Positions 1 through 6,642 of a stretch of DNA of 6,774 bases are shown here, in pieces. The notes beneath the pieces are model-generated. The model made no database searches. It was not told where the DNA came from and saw only the letters and a list, made by a program, of their open reading frames with translations. Source of the DNA: an uncultured Bacteroidota bacterium. GTDB taxonomy: Bacteria > Bacteroidota > Bacteroidia > Chitinophagales > Chitinophagaceae. Each line of letters opens with the position of its first letter. Positions within the stretch are counted from its first letter, which is position 1. A program made the position numbers and the translations under genes. The stretch covers positions 1 through 6,774 of the forward strand of contig CAIWKU010000088.1 of assembly GCA_903913355.1 (NCBI GenBank). The letters run 5' to 3'.

Positions 1-66
1 GGCTTCGTGCTGGACAACGCGTTGAGCCAGTGCCTTCATGGAGATGCTGTCCTCGTCTCCGGTCAT
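1..66 (-). CDS. Possible start of a further leftward reading frame, or the shifted C-terminal tail of the preceding gene (partial)
   Basis: An ATG at 66-64 lies one base after the TAA stop (70-68) of the preceding leftward gene. It opens a frame of 22 codons that runs off the window edge, beginning MTGDEDSISM and continuing KALAQRVVQHEA. There are two readings. It may be a tightly coupled downstream gene. Alternatively it may be the real C-terminal tail of the preceding gene, put out of frame by one extra T: the paralogue at 777-1499 has a tail at the same place with a similar pattern (M-x-x-D-acidic-D/N-x-I, then an R-V pair). The stretch is about 60% GC with mostly G or C in third codon positions, whereas the 50 bases next to it (71-120) are 26% GC. 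I do not recognise a family in so short a piece, and which reading is right cannot be settled inside the window. Confidence 0.35.
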   Translation of the reverse strand, partial: MTGDEDSISMKALAQRVVQHEA

Positions 67-67
67 C

Positions 68-709
68 TTAAAGTTGATCATGTTCTTGTTTAAATTTTTC
101 CGTATCAAATAAATTACCTGAGGAATTGTTGATGGTAGGAGAGCTGCTTGGCGTAGGTAAATAATAGGTTGGGGCAGAGGAATAATACACATTGGAAGAA
201 GGAACATTCGTTGCTGTGCTAGCCAGGTCTGTGGAATTGGTATTGGGATTACGGCCGGAATAGGCATCAAATATTTTTACCTTTGACTGGTTTTCTAATG
301 AATCGATCAACACGATTTCCTGGTTTTCATGTAATGCATTCTCTGATTTTTCTGTAAACCTCAGTGAAGCCATAAAATAAAAATAGATTGCATACTCATA
401 TTTCTCACTCTTTGTTTCGTATGCTTTTGTTGCATTGGTAATGGTTTGGGTAACAATTTTGGGCTGTGTAAGAAACAATGTAACGGTGTAAGGAGTATTG
501 GAGCAACCCAAACAAACTTTTTTATCTTTTAACAGTGGGATATGTTTCTCAATTAATCCGGTAAGCTGGTAGATAAATTTAGCATCATTCCATTTTTTAG
601 GAATCTGCAGATTAAATATGGTAGTATCCATTTCTGACTTCCCCGATTGGGCATGCAGAAATGACACACTAATGAAACAACAAAAAGCCATCACTATTTT
701 TTGTCTCAT
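68..709 (-). CDS. Secreted protein of unknown family, second copy of a tandem paralogous pair
   Basis: I do not recognise the family. The 213-residue product begins with a Sec signal peptide: a charged start, a hydrophobic core containing a Cys pair (C10-C11) and a likely cleavage after HA20. No lipobox fits, so it is probably soluble in the periplasm or secreted. Residues about 28-147 form the conserved domain shared with the gene at 777-1499; my gap-free hand alignment gives 80 identities in 120 positions. That domain includes the invariant blocks IYQLTGLIEK, PLLKDK, a CLGC motif (C66, C69) followed by NTPY, PKIVTQTITN and EIVLIDSLE. A Ser/Thr/Pro/Asn-rich linker with several Tyr follows (about 150-198), then the short conserved tail DTEKFKQEH. 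The product then stops, about 27 residues earlier than its paralogue relative to that tail, with a similar-looking tail in the +1 frame immediately beyond. The gap to the upstream paralogue is 67 bases with no clear promoter, so co-transcription is likely. The start sits behind an AT-rich leader without a Shine-Dalgarno site. Confidence 0.85.
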   Translation of the reverse strand: MRQKIVMAFCCFISVSFLHAQSGKSEMDTTIFNLQIPKKWNDAKFIYQLTGLIEKHIPLLKDKKVCLGCSNTPYTVTLFLTQPKIVTQTITNATKAYETKSEKYEYAIYFYFMASLRFTEKSENALHENQEIVLIDSLENQSKVKIFDAYSGRNPNTNSTDLASTATNVPSSNVYYSSAPTYYLPTPSSSPTINNSSGNLFDTEKFKQEHDQL

Positions 710-776
710 GTATTTTATTTATTTATGTTTCTAATTTAATACAAAATCTGGTCTGTTCATAGCGATTGCAGCGGTT

Positions 777-1499
777 TTATTTCTTTGACCGGGGTTGCAT
801 CAAAAAAACACGGTTCTGCACAATATGTCTTATCTCATTATCGTCTGGTCGCATTGCCTTTTCATGCTCCTGCTTAAACTTTTCAGTATCCAGTGTTGAT
901 CCATCGGCATAGTTAATCAATGCTCCATTATTGGTTACCACAGGCGAACTGGCTGATGGAGTGGAAGATGCCGGCATCCTGGCAGAACTTCCCCTCAGGG
1001 TACCGCTGGTGGCAGGTGCTGCAATATTCAATATACGGGTGGCTGAAGAGGGGCCGGGAAATATTTTTGATTTAGTATGGGATTCCAGGGAATCAATCAA
1101 CACAATTTCTTTCTTATTGGTAGAAAGTTCATTCGCTTTGTCAACAAAAATCAGCGAAGCCATAAAAGCAAAGGAAATGCTGTATTCATAATGATCAAGT
1201 TTTGTTTCATAGGTTTTTGAAACATTGGTGATCGTTTGTGTAACTATTTTGGGAGGCATCAGTACCAAGAGTACATCATAAGGAGTATTAGGGCAATTCA
1301 GGCATACTCTTTTGTCTTTCAACAAGGGTATATTTTTCTCGATCAAGCCGGTCAGCTGGTATATGAATGCAGGGTCATCCCATTTTTTAGGAACCCGCAA
1401 ATTGTAAATAGTTGTGTCTGACCCGGATGAAGACAACTGTGCAAAGAGAGCAGATACCCAGGCCAAACAACAAAACATCACTATAATTTTGCTTTTCAT
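777..1499 (-). CDS. Secreted protein of unknown family, first copy of a tandem paralogous pair
   Basis: I do not recognise the family. The 240-residue product has a Sec signal peptide (charged MKSK start, hydrophobic stretch with C10-C11, likely cleavage after FA20) and no lipobox. Residues about 28-147 are the domain shared with the gene at 68-709, with no indels between them. It carries the CLNC motif (C66, C69) followed by NTPY, and the blocks IYQLTGLIEK, PKIVTQTITN and EIVLIDSLE. A variable, low-complexity Ser/Ala/Pro/Thr/Asn linker runs from about 150 to 205. The conserved DTEKFKQEH follows, and then a charged tail ending in PRSKK that the other copy lacks in frame. C66/C69 are the only cysteines of the mature protein. 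They could be a redox pair, a disulfide or a metal ligand pair; sequence alone does not decide. The gene lies 107 bases downstream of msrA in the same direction, so an envelope role beside MsrA is an inference from position only. Confidence 0.87.
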   Translation of the reverse strand: MKSKIIVMFCCLAWVSALFAQLSSSGSDTTIYNLRVPKKWDDPAFIYQLTGLIEKNIPLLKDKRVCLNCPNTPYDVLLVLMPPKIVTQTITNVSKTYETKLDHYEYSISFAFMASLIFVDKANELSTNKKEIVLIDSLESHTKSKIFPGPSSATRILNIAAPATSGTLRGSSARMPASSTPSASSPVVTNNGALINYADGSTLDTEKFKQEHEKAMRPDDNEIRHIVQNRVFLMQPRSKK

Positions 1500-1606
1500 G
1501 CCAGCGCATTTACTTACTGTAATATACTACTAACTACGAAAAATAGCGAACCTGGTTGCTTTACATAAATGATCATTACCCGTCAATCGATCTCCAGAAA
1601 ATCAAA

Positions 1607-2257
1607 TCAATGTTTTAGTTTATCCTTAAAAGCTTTTTCGAATTTTTCCAGTTTGGGTGCTATTACAAAACGGCAATATCCCTGGTTCTGGTTATCGTTA
1701 TAATAATTCTGGTGATAATTCTCAGCCGGATAGAAATTCTTAAAGGGTTCAATGGCAGTTACGATAGGTTTATCCCATGCACCTGATTTATCTAACAAAG
1801 CTTTATAGTGTTCTGCTTTTTGCTTTTGCGCTTCATTATGGTAAAACACCACACTTCTGTATTGCGGGCCTGCATCATTACCCTGGCGATCGAGGGTAGT
1901 TGGGTCATGCGTTTTCCAGAAAACTTCCAGTAATTCATCATAACTGATCTTAGCTGGGTCAAAAACGATTCGGCATAGTTCAACATGGCCGGTATTTTTA
2001 TCACATACCTGCTCGTAGCTAGGGTTTTCAACAAAACCGCCGCCATAACCGCTTAGCACCTGGTAAACCCCGTTTAGGCGCTGAAAAAAGGCTTCGGTAC
2101 ACCAGAAACAACCTTCGCCAAAAGTGGCGGTATCTGTTTTAACACCTTCAGGAACAGGAATTGCATGCATAGAATTGTTTTTTGCGGAATTAACCGGTTG
2201 TGCACAGGCAGAAAAGCCCAATGCGACCAGTAGTAAAGAAAAATAGGTTTTGTTCAT
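1607..2257 (-). CDS. msrA: Peptide-methionine (S)-S-oxide reductase MsrA, lipoprotein form
   Basis: MsrA reduces the S epimer of methionine sulfoxide in proteins back to methionine. The 216-residue product shows the family signature GCFWCTE (residues 49-55, with C50 the catalytic Cys). It also has GYGGG (70-74), TGH-x-E (89-93, with E93 matching the active-site Glu), the HDPTT block (117-121), QGNDAGPQYRS (125-135, with D128) and YHQNYY (181-186). C195 in the C-terminal GYC is the probable resolving cysteine. Ahead of the enzyme domain is an N-terminal signal with a lipobox-like FSAC ending at C18, so the enzyme is probably lipid-anchored in the envelope rather than cytosolic. The residues after C18 (AQPVN) show no obvious acidic surface-export signal, which favours a periplasm-facing location. 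No MsrB domain is fused and no msrB gene lies nearby. The protein is full length for the family, and the ATG at 2257 is the only start that gives the signal peptide. Two exported unknown proteins follow in the same direction. Confidence 0.96.
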   Translation of the reverse strand: MNKTYFSLLLVALGFSACAQPVNSAKNNSMHAIPVPEGVKTDTATFGEGCFWCTEAFFQRLNGVYQVLSGYGGGFVENPSYEQVCDKNTGHVELCRIVFDPAKISYDELLEVFWKTHDPTTLDRQGNDAGPQYRSVVFYHNEAQKQKAEHYKALLDKSGAWDKPIVTAIEPFKNFYPAENYHQNYYNDNQNQGYCRFVIAPKLEKFEKAFKDKLKH

Positions 2258-2290
2258 ATAGTAAGAATAAAATTACACCCCTTATATATA

Positions 2291-2325
2291 CAAACAGACG
2301 CAGTTTTAGTTGATAACTTACACAA
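2291..2325 (-). promoter_or_regulatory. Weak candidate Bacteroidota-type promoter for msrA
   Basis: Read leftward, the bases at 2298-2291 are TCTGTTTG, one mismatch from the TAnnTTTG -7 element. A TTG of a -33 type lies upstream at 2325-2323. The spacing of 24 bases is longer than the usual 19-21, so the match is only suggestive. The -7 element lies 33 bases from the msrA start codon. Confidence 0.25.
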
Positions 2326-2361
2326 AAAATGGCTAGCGGATCAATTTAACAATTTAGCCAT

Positions 2362-2398
2362 TCTGTAAAACAGAGGCTCAATCCCTAAAAGGGCTTGA
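2362..2398. repeat. Two adjacent small inverted repeats with AAA centres in the divergent intergenic region
   Basis: The first inverted repeat is TCTGT-AAA-ACAGA at 2362-2374. The second spans 2378-2398: arms TCAA/TTGA and CCCT/AGGG, separated by one mismatched pair, around a central AAA. The two are three bases apart, between divergent msrA and mutS2, where a transcription terminator is not expected and no T-run follows on either strand. They could be a paired operator, a structured leader of a longer transcript, or chance. The rest of 2258-2481 holds only the promoter candidates. Confidence 0.35.
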
Positions 2399-2448
2399 TT
2401 TACCCACCATCCTGAATATCTGTTTACTAAATAGATGATGCCCGGCAT

Positions 2449-2456
2449 TACCTTTG
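2449..2456 (+). promoter_or_regulatory. mutS2: Candidate -7 element of the mutS2 promoter (TACCTTTG)
   Basis: TACCTTTG matches the Bacteroidota -7 consensus TAnnTTTG at every defined position and lies 25 bases before the mutS2 start codon, implying a short leader of roughly 20 bases. The -33 side is weak: a TTT at 2423-2425, 23 bases upstream, is the nearest candidate. The call rests on the -7 match and its position. Confidence 0.45.
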
Positions 2457-2481
2457 CTGCGCAGAAAAATACTGTTACAGA

Positions 2482-4599
2482 ATGCGTTTATATCCAGAGT
2501 CAGCGATATCTCAGTTGGAATTTGATAAGGTAAAAGCTTTATTAAAGGAAAATGGCAAAACAGAATATGCCAAACAAAAGGCCGAACAGCTACGTATTCA
2601 TACACGTAAAGAATATATAGATGTAGAACTAAGACAGACATATGAATACAAACTGATTCTTCAGCAGGGACAGTATTTTCCGAATGATTTTACATTGAAT
2701 ATTCATCGTGATATCAAACTACTGGGAATTCCCGGAGCCATGTTAACCGGGGAGCAATGGATTCCGATCAGAAAACTGACAGAAAATATACACTCAATTT
2801 TCAGGTGGTTTGATGCCGAAAGAAGGATGGCTTATCCTTATTTATCCAAAGTGATTGCCGGAACTTATTATGAAAAACAGATTATTGAATGGATTGATGA
2901 AGTGCTGGATGAAACAGGAACAGTAAAGGATAATGCTTCAGCAGATCTTCAAAAAATCAGGATGAACCTGTTCCGTAAAAGAAATGAATTGCGGAGAATG
3001 TTTGAGAAAGTGGTAGCAAAACTAACCAAAGCAGGTTTTAGCGCTGATATTGATGAAAGTTTTAGTAATGGCAGAAGGGTAGTAGCCGTATTTTCAGAAC
3101 ACAAAAGACAGGTAAAAGGGATTTTACATGGAGAGAGTGATAGTCGCAAAACAGCCTTTATAGAGCCTGAGGAAACCATCCAGCTAAATAACGATGTGTA
3201 CGCGCTTGAAAATGATGAAATCAAAGAAATACAAAGAATTCTAAGAGAACTTACGGCTCGCTTATCCATATATGCTCCCCTGATTCAGCAGTACTTAGAT
3301 ATTACAGGCGAATACGATTTTATTCTCGCAAAAGCCAGACTGGCAATTGCCATGAATGGTCAACTACCCAGTTTGTCTGATAAAGCGCATATACAATTAA
3401 TCGATGCCCATCATCCTTTATTATACCTGTACAATAAAGCCTCAGGTAAAAAAACGATCCCGGTAACACTCACCCTGGATGATAAAAACCGGATTTTGGT
3501 GATCAGTGGTCCGAATGCAGGCGGTAAAACGGTAACCATGAAAACCATCGGTCTGAATCAAATGATGCTGCAAAGCGGATTACTGGTTCCGGTGCATCCG
3601 GATTCACAGATGGGAATTTTTAAACAGCTATTTATTCATATCGGAGATACCCAGAACCTGGAATTTGAACTAAGTACCTATTCCAGCCATTTGCTGCACA
3701 TGAAATACTTTATTGAAACAGCCAATGGCAAAACCATGTTTTTTATAGATGAACTGGGTAGTGGCAGCGACCCGAATCTGGGTGGGGCTTTTGCGGAAGT
3801 GATTATGGGGGAATTATCACGAAGACATGCATTTGGAATTGTTACCACCCATTATCTGAACCTCAAAGTAATGGCCAACCATACCCAAGGCATTATTAAT
3901 GGAGCCATGCAGTTTGATGAAGTTCGTTTACAACCGCTATACAAACTCATTGTAGGCAAACCAGGCAGTTCTTACACATTTGCCATTGCTGAAAGAATCG
4001 GGCTTCCACCGCATATGATTAACAAAGCAAGAAAACTGGTAGATGAAGATCATTTCAAACTGGACCGTTTACTCAATAATACAGAAAAGGATCTCCAGCA
4101 ACTGGATAAGGAAAAAAAAGAACTGAACCGTTTATTAAAAGAAAATGAAAAGCTGAAAAAAGAGATGGAGATAGTACTCAATAAAGAAAAACATCTTCAG
4201 CAGATTGAACTGTTAAAAAACCAGAATCGTATTTCAGAAGAGCGGCTGGTGTATTTAAAAGATATGGAGCGCAAACTGAAACAGATTGTACTGGACTGGA
4301 AAAAATCGGAAGACAAATCACAGGTGGTTAAAAACCTGCAACAATTATTATTCAAAAGCAAGGAGGAGATTGTAGTGAATAAGCTGGCAAAAAAAGTAGA
4401 TAAGAAATATAAAGAGCTAAATCAGAATATTATAGTCGGTTCTTTGGTGAAATTGAAAAAGAACTACCAGGTAGGTGAGGTGAAAGAAATCAGGGGTAAG
4501 AGAGCGATTGTACAGATTGGCGTATTACCCATGAATGTAAATATCTCAGATTTGATTTCGGTTGAAAAACTAGAGGAAAATAATCAGTCACAAGTGTGA
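2482..4599 (+). CDS. mutS2: MutS2-family ATPase without the C-terminal Smr domain
   Basis: MutS2 proteins are clamp-like ABC ATPases linked to suppression of recombination and, in Bacillus, to sensing and splitting collided ribosomes. In this 705-residue protein the N-terminal core and lever region (1 to about 320) opens with the family-like LEFDKVKALL. The ATPase shows Walker A GPNAGGKT (343-350, K349), the ELSTYSSH signature (396-403), Walker B FFIDELGSGSDP (420-431, D423 and E424) and the switch histidine in TTHY (H457). The MutS2-typical GKPGSSYTFAIAERIGLP follows. Residues about 520-640 are a long Lys/Glu/Leu-rich coiled coil, then a KOW-like beta module (about 650-700). The protein ends there, about 80 residues short of classical MutS2, so the Smr nuclease-type domain (LDLRG, GKGTG motifs) is missing. 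Only 59 bases separate the stop from the next gene, too few to hide a frameshifted Smr. The ATG start has no Shine-Dalgarno site but fits the N-terminus of the family. Confidence 0.93.
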   Translation: MRLYPESAISQLEFDKVKALLKENGKTEYAKQKAEQLRIHTRKEYIDVELRQTYEYKLILQQGQYFPNDFTLNIHRDIKLLGIPGAMLTGEQWIPIRKLTENIHSIFRWFDAERRMAYPYLSKVIAGTYYEKQIIEWIDEVLDETGTVKDNASADLQKIRMNLFRKRNELRRMFEKVVAKLTKAGFSADIDESFSNGRRVVAVFSEHKRQVKGILHGESDSRKTAFIEPEETIQLNNDVYALENDEIKEIQRILRELTARLSIYAPLIQQYLDITGEYDFILAKARLAIAMNGQLPSLSDKAHIQLIDAHHPLLYLYNKASGKKTIPVTLTLDDKNRILVISGPNAGGKTVTMKTIGLNQMMLQSGLLVPVHPDSQMGIFKQLFIHIGDTQNLEFELSTYSSHLLHMKYFIETANGKTMFFIDELGSGSDPNLGGAFAEVIMGELSRRHAFGIVTTHYLNLKVMANHTQGIINGAMQFDEVRLQPLYKLIVGKPGSSYTFAIAERIGLPPHMINKARKLVDEDHFKLDRLLNNTEKDLQQLDKEKKELNRLLKENEKLKKEMEIVLNKEKHLQQIELLKNQNRISEERLVYLKDMERKLKQIVLDWKKSEDKSQVVKNLQQLLFKSKEEIVVNKLAKKVDKKYKELNQNIIVGSLVKLKKNYQVGEVKEIRGKRAIVQIGVLPMNVNISDLISVEKLEENNQSQV

Positions 4600-4658
4600 G
4601 TTGTAAAGCGAATCTGATCTATGATTGATTGATTATGATCTTTTAGAGAACCAAATCC

Positions 4659-6578
4659 ATGAAAAAACCATTATTGTTAACGCTTTTTTTGCTGCTTTTG
4701 AGTCAGCTTGTAAATGCGCAATTATGTGTTGGCAGTCTGGGTGATCCAATCATCAACAGAACATTCGGAACCAGTAGCGGGCCTTTGAACCCGGGGATTA
4801 CCAATTTAAATTATACAAGTTCTACCTGCCCAAACGACGGACAATATACTATTACCAATTCCACCTCAGGTTGTTTTTCGAACACCTGGGTTTCTGTACC
4901 GAAAGATCATACTGGCGACGCAGGCGGACAATTTATGCTTATCAACGCATCAGTTACTCCCAATGATTTTTATGTGGATACGGTTAGTGGATTGTGTAGT
5001 AATACAACTTTTGAATTTGCCAGTTGGGTATTGAATATGCTAAGACCCAGTGCTTGTGGTGGCGCAGGCAGTAAACCCAATCTTACTTTTAGAATTGAAA
5101 CAACAACCGGTGTAGTATTACTCAGGTATGATACCGGCGATATACCTGCTACAGGCAATGCAGTATGGAACCAATATGGTACTTTTTTTAAAACACCAGT
5201 TGGCATAAATACTATCGTTTTGCGAATAACCAATAATGCGCCAGGTGGTTGCGGAAACGACCTGGCAATAGATGATATTACTTTTCGTCCCTGTGGTCCG
5301 CCAATCTCCATTACATCAGGCAACCAACTCATTTCACATGTAACCGTATGCGGAAACAAACAAACGGCTATACCGCTCAATGCTAGTTTCAGTAATGGCA
5401 GTTTCGGTAGTCCGGTTATCCAGTGGCAAAAAAGTATAGATACGGGACAAACATGGTCAGATATCCCCGGTGCACAGAGCTTTACGTATGTTCGCCAACC
5501 AACTCCCAGCGGGCTTTATCAATACCGGGCGGTAATTGCCGAATCTGCCAATTTTTCAAGCGTGCAATGCAGGGTTTTTTCTAATATTACCAGCATCACT
5601 GTATTATCTTCTCCGATAGTAACACCCAAAACATTAAGAGGCTGTACGGGAAATTATCTTAGCTTTCAAACCATTGGTGGCGCAGGATACAGTTATCAAT
5701 GGACAGGCCCCAATAATTTTTCGTCCACCTCACAGTCAACCACCTTTACACAGGCAAATTTTTCCGATTCCGGGCAATATACAGTTGTATTTGTATCACC
5801 CGATGGCTGTGTAAATTCAGATACTTTTCATATTACTATTTTCCCTGGCGTAAAAGCAAGTGTTAGTCCGGATACGCTCATCTGCGAAGGCAGCACCATT
5901 GGTTTACAGGCAGTAGGTGGCAATATCTATAAATGGACACCAAACACATGTTTATCAAACCCAAATATTTCCAACCCACTTGCCAGTCCCACGGACTCTA
6001 CTACTTACCAGGTTTTGGTATCCAACCAATATGCCTGTAAAGATTCTGCAAAAATTACCATTAATGTGAATAAGGCCCCGATAGTAAATGCCGGAGCAGA
6101 TAAAACAATATTTGAGGGACAGTCGATAGGATTGGATGGAAATATCAACGGCAATTACAGTAGTTTTTATTGGTTACCCATTACGTATGTAAGCAATGGG
6201 AATAGTCTAACACCAGAGGTAAGTCCAACCGATTCTATTACCTATACTTTATTTGCTGTGCCTAATTTTGGTTGCCCGGTGGTTTCCGATCAGGTATTCA
6301 TAAAAGTGTACAAACACTTAAACGTACCCAATGCCTTTTCACCAAACGGTGATGGCATAAATGATACCTGGGTTATCAAGGGATTGTACTCTTATCAAGG
6401 GGCAGTTGTACGTGTTTTTAGCAGGGATGGGGGACTCGTTTTTCAAACCCATAATGCGGAGGTCTCCTGGGATGGGAAATATAAAGGGATACCACTTCCT
6501 GTGGGTGCTTATTTCTATGTAATTGATTTAAATCTGGGTATTTCCCCTCTTTCAGGCGTGGTGATTATCATAAGATAG
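4659..6578 (+). CDS. Secreted Ig/PKD-like multidomain protein with type B type-IX-secretion sorting domain
   Basis: This 639-residue protein is very likely exported across the inner membrane by Sec, then across the outer membrane by the type IX system to the cell surface or medium. The signal peptide is MKKP plus a Leu-rich core, cleaved after VNA20. Residues about 21-212 look like a jelly-roll, carbohydrate-binding-like domain, ending in the pattern GGCGNDLAIDDITFRPC (196-212). An Ig-like domain follows (about 213-320, with WQKS and YQYRAV). Two PKD/Ig-like repeats come next, around C329 (ending near 397) and C409 (to about 470), then another module from about 473 beginning APIVNAGAD. Residues about 553-639 are the gliding-motility-associated C-terminal domain: NVPNAFSPNGDGINDTW (555-571), a VFSRDGG strand, SWDGKYKG and a terminal VVIIIR. 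No catalytic residues are evident, so adhesion or a structural role is the best guess. It lies 59 bases after mutS2 with no clear promoter of its own; a functional link is not implied. Confidence 0.9.
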   Translation: MKKPLLLTLFLLLLSQLVNAQLCVGSLGDPIINRTFGTSSGPLNPGITNLNYTSSTCPNDGQYTITNSTSGCFSNTWVSVPKDHTGDAGGQFMLINASVTPNDFYVDTVSGLCSNTTFEFASWVLNMLRPSACGGAGSKPNLTFRIETTTGVVLLRYDTGDIPATGNAVWNQYGTFFKTPVGINTIVLRITNNAPGGCGNDLAIDDITFRPCGPPISITSGNQLISHVTVCGNKQTAIPLNASFSNGSFGSPVIQWQKSIDTGQTWSDIPGAQSFTYVRQPTPSGLYQYRAVIAESANFSSVQCRVFSNITSITVLSSPIVTPKTLRGCTGNYLSFQTIGGAGYSYQWTGPNNFSSTSQSTTFTQANFSDSGQYTVVFVSPDGCVNSDTFHITIFPGVKASVSPDTLICEGSTIGLQAVGGNIYKWTPNTCLSNPNISNPLASPTDSTTYQVLVSNQYACKDSAKITINVNKAPIVNAGADKTIFEGQSIGLDGNINGNYSSFYWLPITYVSNGNSLTPEVSPTDSITYTLFAVPNFGCPVVSDQVFIKVYKHLNVPNAFSPNGDGINDTWVIKGLYSYQGAVVRVFSRDGGLVFQTHNAEVSWDGKYKGIPLPVGAYFYVIDLNLGISPLSGVVIIIR

Positions 6579-6617
6579 AATACCTTAACAAATCTCCTAT
6601 TGCTACCTGATTGTATA

Positions 6618-6642
6618 ACTGTCTGAATTACAATTCACTGTC
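6618..6642. repeat. Small inverted repeat flanked by a direct repeat, downstream of the secreted-protein gene
   Basis: TGAATT-AC-AATTCA (6624-6637) is a perfect 6-base inverted repeat with a two-base centre, bordered by direct copies of ACTGTC at 6618-6623 and 6637-6642. It has no T-run and a loop too short for a good hairpin, so a terminator is unlikely; a protein-binding site or chance is possible. Nothing else in 6579-6774 could be identified: no reading frame with family features, no strong terminator and no RNA gene. Confidence 0.3.

Noticed and set aside
931..1421. Two open frames on the + strand (931-1191 and 1236-1421)
   Set aside because: They lie wholly antisense to the conserved paralogue at 777-1499 and show no recognisable features of their own.
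1500..1606. Independent promoter for the first paralogue (TATTTTTC, read leftward)
   Set aside because: It misses the final G of TAnnTTTG and has no convincing -33 partner; co-transcription with msrA is equally likely.
1792..2046. An open frame of 84 codons within msrA on the same strand
   Set aside because: It overlaps the unmistakable MsrA catalytic region in another frame and has no family features.
2378..2641. A leftward open frame overlapping the divergent intergenic region and the start of mutS2
   Set aside because: It covers the mutS2 promoter and N-terminal codons on the opposite strand, and its product resembles no protein family.
2949..3269. A leftward frame of 106 codons inside mutS2
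   Set aside because: It is antisense to a conserved MutS2 segment; its Ser/Leu-rich product is typical of a shadow frame.
4616..4644. Possible terminator between mutS2 and the next gene (GATC arms at 4616-4619 and 4637-4640, then TTTT)
   Set aside because: The stem is about nine mostly A-T pairs with a bulge and a wobble, and the T-run is only four bases. The TGATTGATTGATT repeat accounts for much of the apparent pairing.
4970..5380. A leftward frame of 136 codons inside the secreted-protein gene
   Set aside because: It is antisense to the N-terminal domain of a well-supported gene, without a signal, motif or start context.
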